A stretch of DNA of 64,000 nt, from contig OZ257249.1 in NCBI GenBank assembly GCA_965279565.1, positions 4,029,114 to 4,093,113 of the forward strand, written 5' to 3'. This stretch comes from Tagaea sp965279565 (GTDB lineage: Bacteria; Pseudomonadota; Alphaproteobacteria; CACIAM-22H2). Below the pieces are notes generated by a model. It saw nothing but the letters and a program-made list of their open reading frames with translations. It made no database searches and was not told the origin of the DNA. Below, piece after piece: positions 35,748 to 44,427 of this stretch. How positions within the stretch are numbered: position 1 is the first letter of the stretch; each line of letters begins with the position of its first letter. Position numbers and translations under genes: made by a program.

Positions 35748-36307
35748 TCGACCGACAGCCACTCCAGCCCCAGCGGATTTCCCTCCGCCACCGGCCAGTT
35801 CCATTTGGCTGCACCCACGCCGGCGAAATGCTTCGCCAGCACGCGGGTCACTTCGAAAGTCAGGTCGCCCCCGGCCGGGGGCACGCCTTGACCGCCCGAA
35901 AGGCGCAACTTCTCGCGCGGAGTTGCGGGCCCGCGCGTCGTGCGGCGGCACAGATAGGCGTGACGCAGCACCGGCGGCGGATCCTGACGACCATAGCCCC
36001 AGAGCCGGATCCACTCCGTGCGGAAGCCGTCGAGATCAGGATTGAACCAGACGCGCTCCAGATCGCTTTCCTGCGCGAGCCCCTGGAAATCGAAATAGGT
36101 CCACGACAACGGGCCGCCGCGCGACACGTCGTCGACGATCCAGTTCGCGTAGTGATGCACGCCCGGAATGGCGTTGAAGAATGGATTGTCGGTCTTCACC
36201 AGCCACGGCTCGTAGCCGCGGGCGACGGCTCCGGCACCTACCGTATAGGCGATGAAGATCATGACCGGGCAATCGGCGAGCAGGCGCGGGGCGGGCGGCT
36301 TTGTCAT
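35675..36307 (-). CDS. Conserved-looking protein of unknown function, possibly EthD-like
   Basis: A 210-residue soluble protein that I cannot assign with confidence. MIFIAYTVGAGA followed by NPFFNAIPGVHHYANWIVDD and FDFQGLAQESDLERVWFNPD gives a vague resemblance to dimeric alpha/beta-barrel (EthD) proteins. It is downstream of, and overlaps by 4 nt, the alpha/beta-hydrolase gene in a leftward operon with the flavoprotein. Its 3' end overlaps the convergent SnoaL-like gene by 73 bp. Confidence 0.65.
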   Translation of the reverse strand: MTKPPAPRLLADCPVMIFIAYTVGAGAVARGYEPWLVKTDNPFFNAIPGVHHYANWIVDDVSRGGPLSWTYFDFQGLAQESDLERVWFNPDLDGFRTEWIRLWGYGRQDPPPVLRHAYLCRRTTRGPATPREKLRLSGGQGVPPAGGDLTFEVTRVLAKHFAGVGAAKWNWPVAEGNPLGLEWLSVDYAPDAPEASGAELVLSAELIAAP

Positions 36308-37146
36308 TGGCGATCCAGGAATTCGGCAATGGTTGCGGCGGTCGCCGCGTGGAAATCGGGTTCGCCCCAGCGCGGCGTCGACGCGCGTTGTGCGCCGGGG
36401 ATGAGCGACGCGACCTCGGCCGCGAAACCGTCGAGCATGTCCGAAGGCGAGGTCAGCACCAGAACCGGCAGGCGCAGCTTGACCAACCGGTCGCGCTTGG
36501 GATGGCGGAACGCGGCGCGATAAGAGCGATGATAGGTGCGCATCGCCTTCAGGACTTCGACGACGAAATCGTGAAACTCTTCGGCATCAGGCAGGCCGTT
36601 GGGCAGCCGTCCCTCCGCGGTCCGGTTGTAGTAGGGCCAGAACAGATACTGGTCGCGACAGAAGTGCCACACCTTGAGCAGATGCGTGCCTTCGAGATCG
36701 GGCGCGATCTCGCGCGCGTAGTTGCGCAAGACATCCGATTGCTCGTCGGCGGCATAGAGCCCCATCCCGTCGATGACCAGCCGGCGCACCATCTGCGGGG
36801 CCGTCAGCACAATCTCCATCGCGATCGAAGCGCCGGTATGGCTGCCATACAGGTCGACTGGCCCATCCACGATCCGCCCAATCGCCGCACGCGCGTGCGC
36901 GGCAAGATCGGGGATCGCGGGAACCGGGTCGGCCAGCGCGTCGGAATCGCCGTTGCCGGCGGTGTCCGGCGTCACCACCCGGCGCCCTCGGGCGAGCAGC
37001 GACGCAAGCGGTTTGATCTGCCGAGACGCGCCCGGCGAAGCATGGATCATCACCAGCGGACGAGCCCCGCCTTCGCCGCCATGGCGATAGTGGACCTGCA
37101 AGTCGCCGACATCGACGAAAGCGCGCTTCATCGCGACGGCACTCAT
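36304..37146 (-). CDS. Alpha/beta-hydrolase
   Basis: A 280-residue alpha/beta-hydrolase. HASPGASRQ forms the oxyanion region, the nucleophile elbow is GSHTG (101-105, S102), and a late DMLDGF segment is consistent with the acid. The closing His is probably in the C-terminal STPRWGEPDFH stretch. Esters, enol-lactones and C-C bonds are all possible substrates; ring-cleavage product hydrolases share this size. It lies between the flavoprotein and the EthD-like gene with ATGA overlaps on both sides. Confidence 0.88.
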   Translation of the reverse strand: MSAVAMKRAFVDVGDLQVHYRHGGEGGARPLVMIHASPGASRQIKPLASLLARGRRVVTPDTAGNGDSDALADPVPAIPDLAAHARAAIGRIVDGPVDLYGSHTGASIAMEIVLTAPQMVRRLVIDGMGLYAADEQSDVLRNYAREIAPDLEGTHLLKVWHFCRDQYLFWPYYNRTAEGRLPNGLPDAEEFHDFVVEVLKAMRTYHRSYRAAFRHPKRDRLVKLRLPVLVLTSPSDMLDGFAAEVASLIPGAQRASTPRWGEPDFHAATAATIAEFLDRQ

Positions 37147-38582
37147 GCAGCCTCCATCAGATCGCGGCCGGCAAGTCTGGCACCGAGCCAGCGGCCGAAG
37201 CCGAGTGCCGGCGTCACGCTCATGCCCCCGACGAACGCGTTGCCGGACAGCGTGGCGCCGCCCAACGCTTCGCCGATCGCATAGAGACCTGGAATCGGCG
37301 AACCATCCGCCTTCACCACGCGCAGGTCGCGATCGACGGTCAGCCCGGCGGGCGTCTTCAGCACCATGCCGTGCATCCGGATGGCGCGGAACGGCGCCGT
37401 TTCGATCGGCAACGGGCGCGACTGCCGTCCCATCGGATCGGGTTTGCCGCCGCGTAGCGCATCGTTGTAGGCCGCGATCGTGGAGCCCAGTACGGCCGGA
37501 TCGGCACCGATACGCCCCGCAAGTTCGCCCAGCGTGGGGGCGATGGCGAAGTTTTCATGCGATGTCCACGCAACGGCGAGTTCGTCCGGCCTCCATCCCG
37601 GCAGCAGCGGCGGAGCCTCGCGCCAGATGCGTTCGTCGAAAACGGCCCAGAAAAGCGCGTCCGGCAACGCGTTCAGCGCACGCTCGCGCGCATCGACGCT
37701 GTCGACGTCTTCACGTACGAAGCGCCGTCCGTCGCTGCCGACGAAAACTTCCCAGGGCGCACGCACCTGCGGCGTGAGGGACGGCAGCTGGTCCCACAGT
37801 ATCTGGTGACCGCCCGATCGTGCGGGAATGCCGGCAAAGGTGGGAAGATAATGTTCGCTCCCGCGCAGCACGCCGCCGGCCGCAAGTCCAAGCTCGATCC
37901 CGGCGCCCGTTGCCGTCGGCAAGGCGGCCGTATGCAATGCCCGACCACCGGTCCATCGGGCAAACCGCGCCGCATCACCGCCATAGCCGCCGGTCGCGAG
38001 CACGACATGGCGGGCTTCGATCACCCGCTTCGCCCCGTCGGCGCCGCGCACGACGATGCCGATCACCGCTCCCGCCGCGCTCCGGTGCAGCGCCACGACC
38101 TCGGTCTTCAGCAGCAATGTCGCGTTCGGCTGAGCCATGGCCGCATCGAACAACGGCGTCACCGCTTTCAGCACGGAGCGCCCGCCATTGACGCCCCAGA
38201 AGGTTCGGGCCGTCCGATAAGCTTCGTGGAAATGCAGGATCGCGGGCGTTGCGGGATCGAAGTCGAATCCCGCCGCCTCCAGCCAATCGATCGTGCCGCC
38301 GCCGAGCTTTGTCGCCAGTTCGACCAGTTCCGCCCGGCACGTGCTGCGGCTGATGCGCAAAACATCATCAAGATGGATCCGCCAATCGTCGAGAATGCCT
38401 CTGGATTTCTGACGCCGCGCACCGGCTCCGCTCATTTGTGCCGCCGAAACGTGCAGCGCGCCGCCGATCCGGTCAGCCTGTTCGACCACGACGACGCGTG
38501 CTCCGGCCCGTACCGCCTCGATCGCACAGGGCATACCGGCCGTACCGGCGCCAACAATCGCAATATCGAACTTCGGGTCCAT
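37143..38582 (-). CDS. FAD-dependent oxidoreductase (fumarate-reductase/KstD-like flavoprotein)
   Basis: A 479-residue flavoprotein. FAD-binding AIVGAGTAGMPCAIEAVRAG is at residues 8-27, ARHVVLATGGYGGDA near 260, and the C-terminal GGATLSGNAFVGGMSVTPAL is the family ending. Such FAD_binding_2 proteins reduce or oxidise a C=C bond next to a carbonyl (fumarate reductase, ketosteroid dehydrogenase, tricarballylate dehydrogenase). The ATG at 38582 begins the conserved region; the longer frame upstream runs across the promoter. It is divergent from the TRAP genes. Confidence 0.88.
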   Translation of the reverse strand: MDPKFDIAIVGAGTAGMPCAIEAVRAGARVVVVEQADRIGGALHVSAAQMSGAGARRQKSRGILDDWRIHLDDVLRISRSTCRAELVELATKLGGGTIDWLEAAGFDFDPATPAILHFHEAYRTARTFWGVNGGRSVLKAVTPLFDAAMAQPNATLLLKTEVVALHRSAAGAVIGIVVRGADGAKRVIEARHVVLATGGYGGDAARFARWTGGRALHTAALPTATGAGIELGLAAGGVLRGSEHYLPTFAGIPARSGGHQILWDQLPSLTPQVRAPWEVFVGSDGRRFVREDVDSVDARERALNALPDALFWAVFDERIWREAPPLLPGWRPDELAVAWTSHENFAIAPTLGELAGRIGADPAVLGSTIAAYNDALRGGKPDPMGRQSRPLPIETAPFRAIRMHGMVLKTPAGLTVDRDLRVVKADGSPIPGLYAIGEALGGATLSGNAFVGGMSVTPALGFGRWLGARLAGRDLMEAA

Positions 38583-38685
38583 CCGACTCCCCTTGCTCAA
38601 ATGGCTTTTTAATATATCATTATACCAAGTGGAGCCGACAAGGAATCCGACCGGGCTTCCTGCAGGGACTGAACGAGGGGGATGA
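38583..38685. promoter_or_regulatory. Divergent promoter between flavoprotein and TRAP operons
   Basis: A 103-bp region with an AT-rich core (38606-38626). It includes ATATATCA (38612-38619), the reverse complement of TGATATAT, which also occurs in the divergent promoter at 43295-43302. A TTGCTC (38593) and TATCAT (38615) pair with 16-bp spacing could serve the rightward genes. GAGGGGG at 38675-38681 supports a TRAP start at 38686 rather than at 38682. Confidence 0.45.
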
Positions 38686-39204
38686 ATGGTTGGAGCGAAA
38701 GCGCTTGTCGAACGCTTGAAAACGATCCGGTTCGTTTTCGAAGCGGCATGCGGCGTCGTGCTGGCGCTGTTCACTGCGTTGGTCCTGTATTCGGTCACGA
38801 TGCGATACTTCTTCAGCAACCCGCCGATCTGGGGCGAGGACGTTCCCAAACTGCTTTTCGTCTGGCTCAGCTTCGTCGGCGGCGGTCTCGCCTACATGCT
38901 CGGCTACAACATCCGAATGACAAGCGTGATCGAGCGTTTCACGCGCCCATGGGCCGTCGCGGTCGAACTTGCGATGCGCACGCTGACGCTTGTGATGCTG
39001 GCGGTCATCGTCTGGTACTCGGTGCCGATCCTCGAACTTGCGAGCTACAAGCGCGTCCTGTCGACCGGCCTGTCGGACATCTGGACCTATCTGCCGCTTG
39101 CGATCGGTGCCGTACTGCTGGCGTGCAACGAGGTGACCCGCATGGTGCTGGCCGTCCTAGGCCAATCGACGGACGACGACAGCGCCCTGCATTCGGGAAT
39201 GTAG
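38686..39204 (+). CDS. TRAP transporter small permease (DctQ-like)
   Basis: A 172-residue protein with four hydrophobic segments and the DctQ hallmarks: MRYFFSNPPIWGEDVPKLLF near residue 40 and the following VGGGLAYMLGYNIRMT. It is the small membrane subunit of a Na+-linked TRAP importer. It is separated from the large subunit by 3 nt. The ATG at 38686 is placed 4 nt after a GAGGGGG ribosome-binding site. Confidence 0.9.
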   Translation: MVGAKALVERLKTIRFVFEAACGVVLALFTALVLYSVTMRYFFSNPPIWGEDVPKLLFVWLSFVGGGLAYMLGYNIRMTSVIERFTRPWAVAVELAMRTLTLVMLAVIVWYSVPILELASYKRVLSTGLSDIWTYLPLAIGAVLLACNEVTRMVLAVLGQSTDDDSALHSGM

Positions 39205-39207
39205 CTC

Positions 39208-40500
39208 ATGCTTCTCTTGTCCATGGTCGGCGTGCTGTTCATCCTGATCGTCCTCGGGATGGACATCGCGTTTTCGATCGGCGTCGCCTCGCTTTTCTTT
39301 ATCTTCCTGACCCAGTTCGGCGACCGCCCGATCAATCCCGTCCTGTTCGTGCAGGAACTGACGGCCGGCGTGGACAGCTTCGCCCTTTTAGCCATCCCGA
39401 TGTTCATCTTCGCGGGCGAGTTGATGACGAAGTCGGGCGTCACGCAGCGCCTGATCACCTTCTCGTCAAGCCTCGTCGGGCACAAGCCGGGCGGCCTCGC
39501 CAACACGGGCATCACGGCCAACCTGTTCATGGCGGGCATTTCGGGTTCGGCCGTCGCGGACGCGGCCGCCGTCGGAGCCGTACTGGTGCCCGAAATGAAG
39601 AGGCGGGGCTATTCCGCTGCTTACGCCGCCGGCGTGATCGCTGCAGCCGCGTCGATGGGTCCGATTATTCCGCCATCGATCCTGTTCATCCTGCTGGGCT
39701 CGATCGCAAACATCTCGGTCGGACAGTTGTTCATCGCCGGTATCCTGCCGGGCTTCGTGATGTATTTCGCGATGCTGGCAACGAGCGCCTACATGTCGCG
39801 ACGCCTGAACCTTCCGGTCGAGGAACGCGTGACGGGCGAAGCCAAGCGCAAGGCAATTCTGGGCGGCATTCTGCCGCTCGGGGCGCCCGTGATGATCGTA
39901 TTGAGCAAGATATTCGGCATCGCCACACCGACGGAGTCGGCAGCTCTGGTGGCGCTCTACACACTGGTGCTGGCCGTCGTCATCTACCGTAGTCTCAGCC
40001 CCAAGGCGTTCCTGGAAGCCGCCGTCGCCTCGGCACTTACGACGGCCGTCGTGATGATGACGGTCGCGACCAGTCAGATATTCGGCTCGCTCGCGGTACT
40101 GGCAGGGCTCGGAGAAACGTTGACGACGGCAATGCGCGCAATCTCGGACAATCCTTACGTCCTGCTGTTGCTGATCAACGTGGCACTGCTGGTTCTGGGC
40201 ACGATCATGGAGCCCTTGCCGCTGATGCTGATTCTCGCCCCCATCCTGTTCCCCATGCTGACCGGGATGGGCGTCGATCCGATCCATTTCGGCGTCGTCA
40301 TGGTGCTCAACCTCGTCCTCGGCATGGTGACCCCGCCGGTCGGGCTCACGCTGTTCGTCATGGCACGGATCGGCAATGTCGGGGTCTGGGAACTGTTCTG
40401 GGCCGCATGGCCCTATTTCCTCGTCCTGGTGGCAGTACTCATGGTTCTCACCTACGTGCCGTGGTTCTCGCTCGCTCTGGTCGATCTCTGGATGCGCTGA
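39208..40500 (+). CDS. TRAP transporter large permease (DctM-like)
   Basis: A 430-residue protein with about twelve hydrophobic segments. Diagnostic stretches are IPMFIFAGELMTKSGVTQRL, ANLFMAGISGSAVADAAAVG and AAASMGPIIPPSILFILLG, then MEPLPLMLILAPILFPM near the C-terminus. It forms the membrane part of the TRAP importer together with the small subunit. Its substrate is likely an organic acid, as for most TRAP systems. Confidence 0.94.
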   Translation: MLLLSMVGVLFILIVLGMDIAFSIGVASLFFIFLTQFGDRPINPVLFVQELTAGVDSFALLAIPMFIFAGELMTKSGVTQRLITFSSSLVGHKPGGLANTGITANLFMAGISGSAVADAAAVGAVLVPEMKRRGYSAAYAAGVIAAAASMGPIIPPSILFILLGSIANISVGQLFIAGILPGFVMYFAMLATSAYMSRRLNLPVEERVTGEAKRKAILGGILPLGAPVMIVLSKIFGIATPTESAALVALYTLVLAVVIYRSLSPKAFLEAAVASALTTAVVMMTVATSQIFGSLAVLAGLGETLTTAMRAISDNPYVLLLLINVALLVLGTIMEPLPLMLILAPILFPMLTGMGVDPIHFGVVMVLNLVLGMVTPPVGLTLFVMARIGNVGVWELFWAAWPYFLVLVAVLMVLTYVPWFSLALVDLWMR

Positions 40501-40532
40501 CTACCCAAAACCCACGAAACAGGAGGCAAGAA

Positions 40533-41522
40533 ATGAACACCAAGATCACGCGTCGCGGCTTCGTCGCTGGCACTGCGGCACTCGGCGGGGCTTCGCTGTT
40601 GCCCGGCGCCGGCATGGCACAGCAGAAGATCGTGCTGCGCTACGGCAACGCCGGCGCGCCAAACACGCTGTCCAACCAGTTCAATACAAAGCTTTCCCAG
40701 AGCGTGTCGGCAAAGACCAGTGGCGCCGTCTCCTTCGAGATCTTCGCGGGCTCGCTGGGTGGCGAGCAGAAGCTGATCGACTCGATGGCGCTGGGCAGCC
40801 TCGACGTCTACAACGGCGCCTACACGGGTACGCGCGAATTCGACATCATGTACAGCCCCTACTTCTTCCGGGACGGTGCCCATGCCGGCCGCGTACTGAA
40901 GGGGCCGGTCGGAGCGAAGGCGTCCGCCGTGCTGCAGACCCGCTATCGCGCGCGTCTGTTGGGCGCGGGGCGTCTGGGCGGCTACAACCTGATGCTCAAG
41001 CAGCCGATCAAGTCGCTGTCCGAACTGCGCGGCCGCAAGATCCGGTCCGCCCAGATCGAGGGCTGCATCGAAGGCCTGAAATTCTTCGGCGCCATCCCGA
41101 CCCCGATCCCGTTCAACGAAATCTATCTTGCCTTGCAGCAGGGCATCGTCGACGGCGTGTTGACCGCGCTGAACCCCGGCGTGGCCGGGAAGTTCTTCGA
41201 AGTCTGCAAGTACGTCGTGACGAACGATTTTGGCCTCGCGCTCGACAAGGAAGTGATCTCGGTTGCGGCATGGAACCGACTGTCGCCCGCGCAGCAGCAG
41301 GCGCTGCAGTCGAGCTTCGACGAACTCGAAGTGCCCGATTACTACGAGATCGGCGTCAAGCTTAAGGATTCGGACGTCGATACGTGGCGCAAGTCGCAAG
41401 GTGCGGACAGCATCATCACGCTGCCGGGTTCGACGCTCGCCGCCGAGCTGGAGCCGCTGAACAAGCGTCTGGCCGACGAAGTGTTCGGTCCCGGTTCCTG
41501 GGACACGATCAAGGCCGCCTGA
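40533..41522 (+). CDS. TRAP transporter substrate-binding protein (DctP-like), Tat signal
   Basis: A 329-residue periplasmic protein. The N-terminus (MNTKITRRGFVAGTAALGGA) is a twin-arginine type signal, cleaved probably after GMA near residue 28. The mature domain has VLRYGNAGAPNTLSNQFN, IFAGSLGGEQKLIDSMALG, the ligand-anchoring region ELRGRKIRS and later FNEIYLALQQGIVDGV. AGGAGG at 40521-40526 fixes the start at 40533. It follows the permeases rather than leading them, and a strong terminator follows. Confidence 0.93.
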   Translation: MNTKITRRGFVAGTAALGGASLLPGAGMAQQKIVLRYGNAGAPNTLSNQFNTKLSQSVSAKTSGAVSFEIFAGSLGGEQKLIDSMALGSLDVYNGAYTGTREFDIMYSPYFFRDGAHAGRVLKGPVGAKASAVLQTRYRARLLGAGRLGGYNLMLKQPIKSLSELRGRKIRSAQIEGCIEGLKFFGAIPTPIPFNEIYLALQQGIVDGVLTALNPGVAGKFFEVCKYVVTNDFGLALDKEVISVAAWNRLSPAQQQALQSSFDELEVPDYYEIGVKLKDSDVDTWRKSQGADSIITLPGSTLAAELEPLNKRLADEVFGPGSWDTIKAA

Positions 41523-41536
41523 TCGATATGGGTACG

Positions 41537-41570
41537 GGGCCGTGCGCGGGCGCGCACGGCCCTTTTCTTT
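41537..41570 (+). terminator. Rho-independent terminator of the TRAP operon
   Basis: A perfect 12-bp stem (41537-41548 pairing with 41551-41562, arm GGGCCGTGCGCG) with a 2-nt GG centre is followed directly by TTTTCTTT (41563-41570). It begins 14 nt after the binding-protein stop. This is the clearest intrinsic terminator in the window. Confidence 0.85.
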
Positions 41571-41595
41571 GGAACCACCGACATCGGAGCGACGG

Positions 41596-41904
41596 ATGCC
41601 CGACGAAAGCGCGCCTGAGCAGACCTTCTTCGAAGATCCGGCACTGGATCGCGCCGTAGCCATGATCATGACGCTCGCGGCCGAACTCGCCGTCACCAAG
41701 GACCGGCTTCGCGCCATGGAAGTGCTGCTCGAACGCGCCGGCGCGCTGCCGGCGGGCGCACTCGACGCCTACAGGCCGGATGCCGAGGAAGCGAAGAACC
41801 TTGCCGCCGAACGCGATGCGTTCGCCCGCCAGATCGTCGAAGCCGTCAAGGGCACGCAAGCCTCGCTCGGCGCACCGGCCGACGTCAACGAGCGCTTCGC
41901 CTGA
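41596..41904 (+). CDS. Small helical protein of unknown function
   Basis: A 102-residue acidic, almost entirely helical protein: LDRAVAMIMTLAAELAVTKD then RLRAMEVLLERAGALPAGAL and a heptad-like C-terminal half (EEAKNLAAERDAFARQIVEA). It probably forms a coiled coil. The upstream in-frame start (41542) lies in the terminator, so the ATG at 41596 is preferred. It is transcribed on its own after the terminator and meets a convergent gene 16 nt away. I do not recognise it; similar proteins occur beside ring-cleavage or CMD genes, but this is a weak clue. Confidence 0.65.
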   Translation: MPDESAPEQTFFEDPALDRAVAMIMTLAAELAVTKDRLRAMEVLLERAGALPAGALDAYRPDAEEAKNLAAERDAFARQIVEAVKGTQASLGAPADVNERFA

Positions 41905-41920
41905 GCCGGAGGCTCCCGCG

Positions 41921-42550
41921 TTAGAACGGCGCCGGTATTTTCCCGCCGCCAGCCGCCTCGGCCCACGCATCGACCGCTTCGATCAGCGTCGGGCCGCCGC
42001 ACGGCAGCAGCAGGAAAGCCAGTGCTTCGGCCAGTGCTGCCGGGGCGCCGCCCGCCGCGAAGAAGCGGCGGATATGGAACTGCAGCGCCGCCGCATCGCG
42101 CTTCGAGGCGTGCGCTGTCGCCAGGGCCAGTTCCACCAGCGGTTCCGGAACCCCGTCGCGCGCGGCCGCGATATTCGCGACATAGGCGGCATCCATCGCG
42201 TCGTCGGGTGCCCAATCCTTCCAGAAATTCTTGCCGAAAGCGGTGGCCGCGCGGCTTTCCGCGATCCCCGCGAGATTGATCGCGACATGCATTTCCCTGC
42301 GCGGCAGCCCGGCGGCGTCGGCGCGGCGCAGGTGCAGCGTGCCATGACCTTCGCGCACCGCCACCAGCAGTGTGATCCAGACGAACTCCTTCTCGCGGTC
42401 CGTCAGCGTCTTCTGCGTGAGCGTCAGGCGCGTGTAGAACGCGTCGTACTTCGACAGCAGCTCGCCGTCATAGGCAGCCAACATCTTGTGGTAAGGCAGC
42501 AGATAACCGCGTTTGCCACCGACCTGTTCGAGCGTTTTGGTATCCGTCAT
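41921..42550 (-). CDS. Carboxymuconolactone-decarboxylase/AhpD-like protein, copy 2
   Basis: A 209-residue all-helical protein with the AhpD/CMD domain pattern: GKRGYLLPYHKMLAAYDGEL, REKEFVWITLLVAVREGHGTLH and EMHVAINLAGIAES. The CxxC redox motif of AhpD is absent, so peroxidase-type activity is unlikely and a lactone decarboxylase-like or ligand-binding role is more plausible. It is a paralogue of the neighbouring upstream gene (shared RGYLLP and KEFVW blocks), with a 4-nt overlap. The start at 42550 matches the paralogue's N-terminus. Confidence 0.78.
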   Translation of the reverse strand: MTDTKTLEQVGGKRGYLLPYHKMLAAYDGELLSKYDAFYTRLTLTQKTLTDREKEFVWITLLVAVREGHGTLHLRRADAAGLPRREMHVAINLAGIAESRAATAFGKNFWKDWAPDDAMDAAYVANIAAARDGVPEPLVELALATAHASKRDAAALQFHIRRFFAAGGAPAALAEALAFLLLPCGGPTLIEAVDAWAEAAGGGKIPAPF

Positions 42551-43272
42551 TTTTCTACCTTTCCGCTTGCTTCGTCGTGTCCGCCCTGTCCTTCGAGCGA
42601 TGCCCAGGCGCGCAGGCGCGGTGAAGCCGGCACGCGGCCCGCGCGGATCAGATCCAGCCAGACCCCGGCTGCGTCGACGAAACGCGGCACGCCCGCCGGG
42701 AACATGGTCAGCATCAGCGCTTCGGCGATCCGGTCTTCGCTTTCGCCCGCCGCCAGCGCGGCAACGATCGCCTCGGCCAGTTGCGACCATTGTGCCAGAC
42801 AGGTGCGCGCCGCCGCGTCCGCTAGCAGAATGGCTCCCGGCGGAACGCCGCCGTCGGCGGCCAGCGCGTCGCGCGCCGCCGGACGGGCAACGCTCCAGTT
42901 CCAGCCCGGCATATGCCGCGTCCAGACCGATTCGGCGAACGCCACCGCGCCATCGCCGCGCGCGAAAGCCGCCAGACGCACCGCGACGGCGATCTGGGGA
43001 TCGGTGCCTCCCGCGGCACGGAACTTCGCGACATGATGCGTAGCGGCGGCCTCGTCAGTCGCAGCCAGAATCGCCAGCCAGACGAATTCCTTGGTAAAAT
43101 CGTCGAGCTGGCGCTTGCCCAAAGTCAGCGCCCGATACAGGGCGCCGTAGGCCTCCAATACGTCGGGCGCCATCGCGGCCAACAGGCCATGATGGGGCAG
43201 CAAATAGCCACGCTCGGCGCGCAACGCCGCCAGACGCGCGACCAGTTCATCGACTCCGTTCTCGTCGGACAT
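42547..43272 (-). CDS. Carboxymuconolactone-decarboxylase/AhpD-like protein, copy 1
   Basis: A 241-residue paralogue of the next gene: ERGYLLPHHGLLAAMAPDVLE, FTKEFVWLAILAATDEAAATH and a C-terminal repeat of the helical bundle. It too lacks a CxxC. Start GAGGAGG-N4-ATG is unambiguous (reading leftward from 43272). The region between it and the methyltransferase gene is a divergent promoter with an AT-rich element. The two copies may form a heteromer. Confidence 0.78.
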   Translation of the reverse strand: MSDENGVDELVARLAALRAERGYLLPHHGLLAAMAPDVLEAYGALYRALTLGKRQLDDFTKEFVWLAILAATDEAAATHHVAKFRAAGGTDPQIAVAVRLAAFARGDGAVAFAESVWTRHMPGWNWSVARPAARDALAADGGVPPGAILLADAAARTCLAQWSQLAEAIVAALAAGESEDRIAEALMLTMFPAGVPRFVDAAGVWLDLIRAGRVPASPRLRAWASLEGQGGHDEASGKVEK

Positions 43273-43350
43273 CGGGCCTCCTCAAAAAACCTATTGATAT
43301 ATGTTTAGTACAATCTCAAACTCGTGTCTGCAAACCAATGGAGGCGTCGT
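43273..43350. promoter_or_regulatory. Divergent promoter between the CMD pair and the methyltransferase operon
   Basis: A 78-bp AT-rich gap. It contains TGATATAT (43295-43302), also found in opposite orientation at 38612-38619, and TACAAT (43309-43314) as a possible rightward -10 box. GGAGG at 43340-43344 supports the ATG at 43351 for the methyltransferase over the GTG at 43324. Confidence 0.45.
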
Positions 43351-44427
43351 ATGCGCACCGATCCCCCGACCCATCGGCCCTTCGAAGCGTTCCAGGAATT
43401 CCTGCTGGCTTGCAAGCTGCAGTGGACTCGCAACCTCTATCCGGAAGTGGCGCAACGCTATCGCGCCGCCGTCGCGCAGGCACCTGCGAAGCCCCAAACA
43501 GCCGCCGACGTCGAGAAACTGATCGGCAATGACCCGACTTACCGCTATTTCGCGTGGTTCGAGCGGCATCTGCAGAAGATGAAGTATTCGGGCCGGTACG
43601 GCCTCGCCGGCCACTACGGCGCGCACCGCGGCGAACTTGCGCCAATGCTGGAAGCCGCAGGCGGCGATCGCCTGGTCGTCGCACCCGATTTCGTCCCGCC
43701 CGAATACTACCCGGCCATCGACATCCACCAGCATCCCGGTGGCGTGCACGGGGATTCGGTCGCAGGCATGGTCTACGAGCGCGGTGCCCGCACCACGACG
43801 CCGCTGCTCGACACGCACGGCGACCTCCATCAACGCTTCACTCGCATCGCGATGGAACGCCTGGGCAAGCAGCCCAAGCGCGTCGTCGACATGGGTTGCG
43901 GCTTCGGCAAGAGCACGCGCCCTTTCTACACGTCCAGCCGCGAGACGGAAGTCGTCGGCGTCGACCTCGCTACTCCGTGCGTGAAGCTCGCGGCCCACAC
44001 TGCGAGCGAGGATCAGGCGCGCAACGTCCAGTACCGCCAGGGTGATGCGGCCGACACCAAGCTTCCCGCCGGCAATGCCGATCTGGTGACGAGCACGATG
44101 ATGCTGCACGAAATGCCGGTATCGCACATTGAGAAAGTGCTGCACGAGGCGCATCGCCTGCTCGCCCCCGGCGGCTGGTCGATCCATCTTGATTTCCGCG
44201 CGAGCGATGATCCCTTCGCCAAGTTCATCCATTACGGCCACAGTGCGCGCAACAACGAGCCGTTCATGCCGCCGCTCGACCGGATGGATCTGGCAGCCGC
44301 CCATCGCCGCGCCGGTTTCGAGACGGTCGAAATCACACCGTTCGAGGAAATGACCGGCGCCCTTTCGCCCGACAACAAGGCGTGGCGCTTCCCCTGGGTC
44401 GTCATCGCCGCGCGCAAGGCCGCGTGA
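43351..44427 (+). CDS. Class I SAM-dependent methyltransferase
   Basis: A 358-residue protein. The Rossmann motif I KRVVDMGCGFGKSTRPF is at about 176-192, motif post-I VVGVDLATPCVKLAA at 197-211 and ADLVTSTMMLHEMP at about 243-256. An N-terminal extension of about 170 residues is unusual for small-molecule methyltransferases and might bind the substrate. It is the first gene of a tightly coupled operon; its stop overlaps the next start (TGATG). The substrate is unknown. Confidence 0.85.
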   Translation: MRTDPPTHRPFEAFQEFLLACKLQWTRNLYPEVAQRYRAAVAQAPAKPQTAADVEKLIGNDPTYRYFAWFERHLQKMKYSGRYGLAGHYGAHRGELAPMLEAAGGDRLVVAPDFVPPEYYPAIDIHQHPGGVHGDSVAGMVYERGARTTTPLLDTHGDLHQRFTRIAMERLGKQPKRVVDMGCGFGKSTRPFYTSSRETEVVGVDLATPCVKLAAHTASEDQARNVQYRQGDAADTKLPAGNADLVTSTMMLHEMPVSHIEKVLHEAHRLLAPGGWSIHLDFRASDDPFAKFIHYGHSARNNEPFMPPLDRMDLAAAHRRAGFETVEITPFEEMTGALSPDNKAWRFPWVVIAARKAA

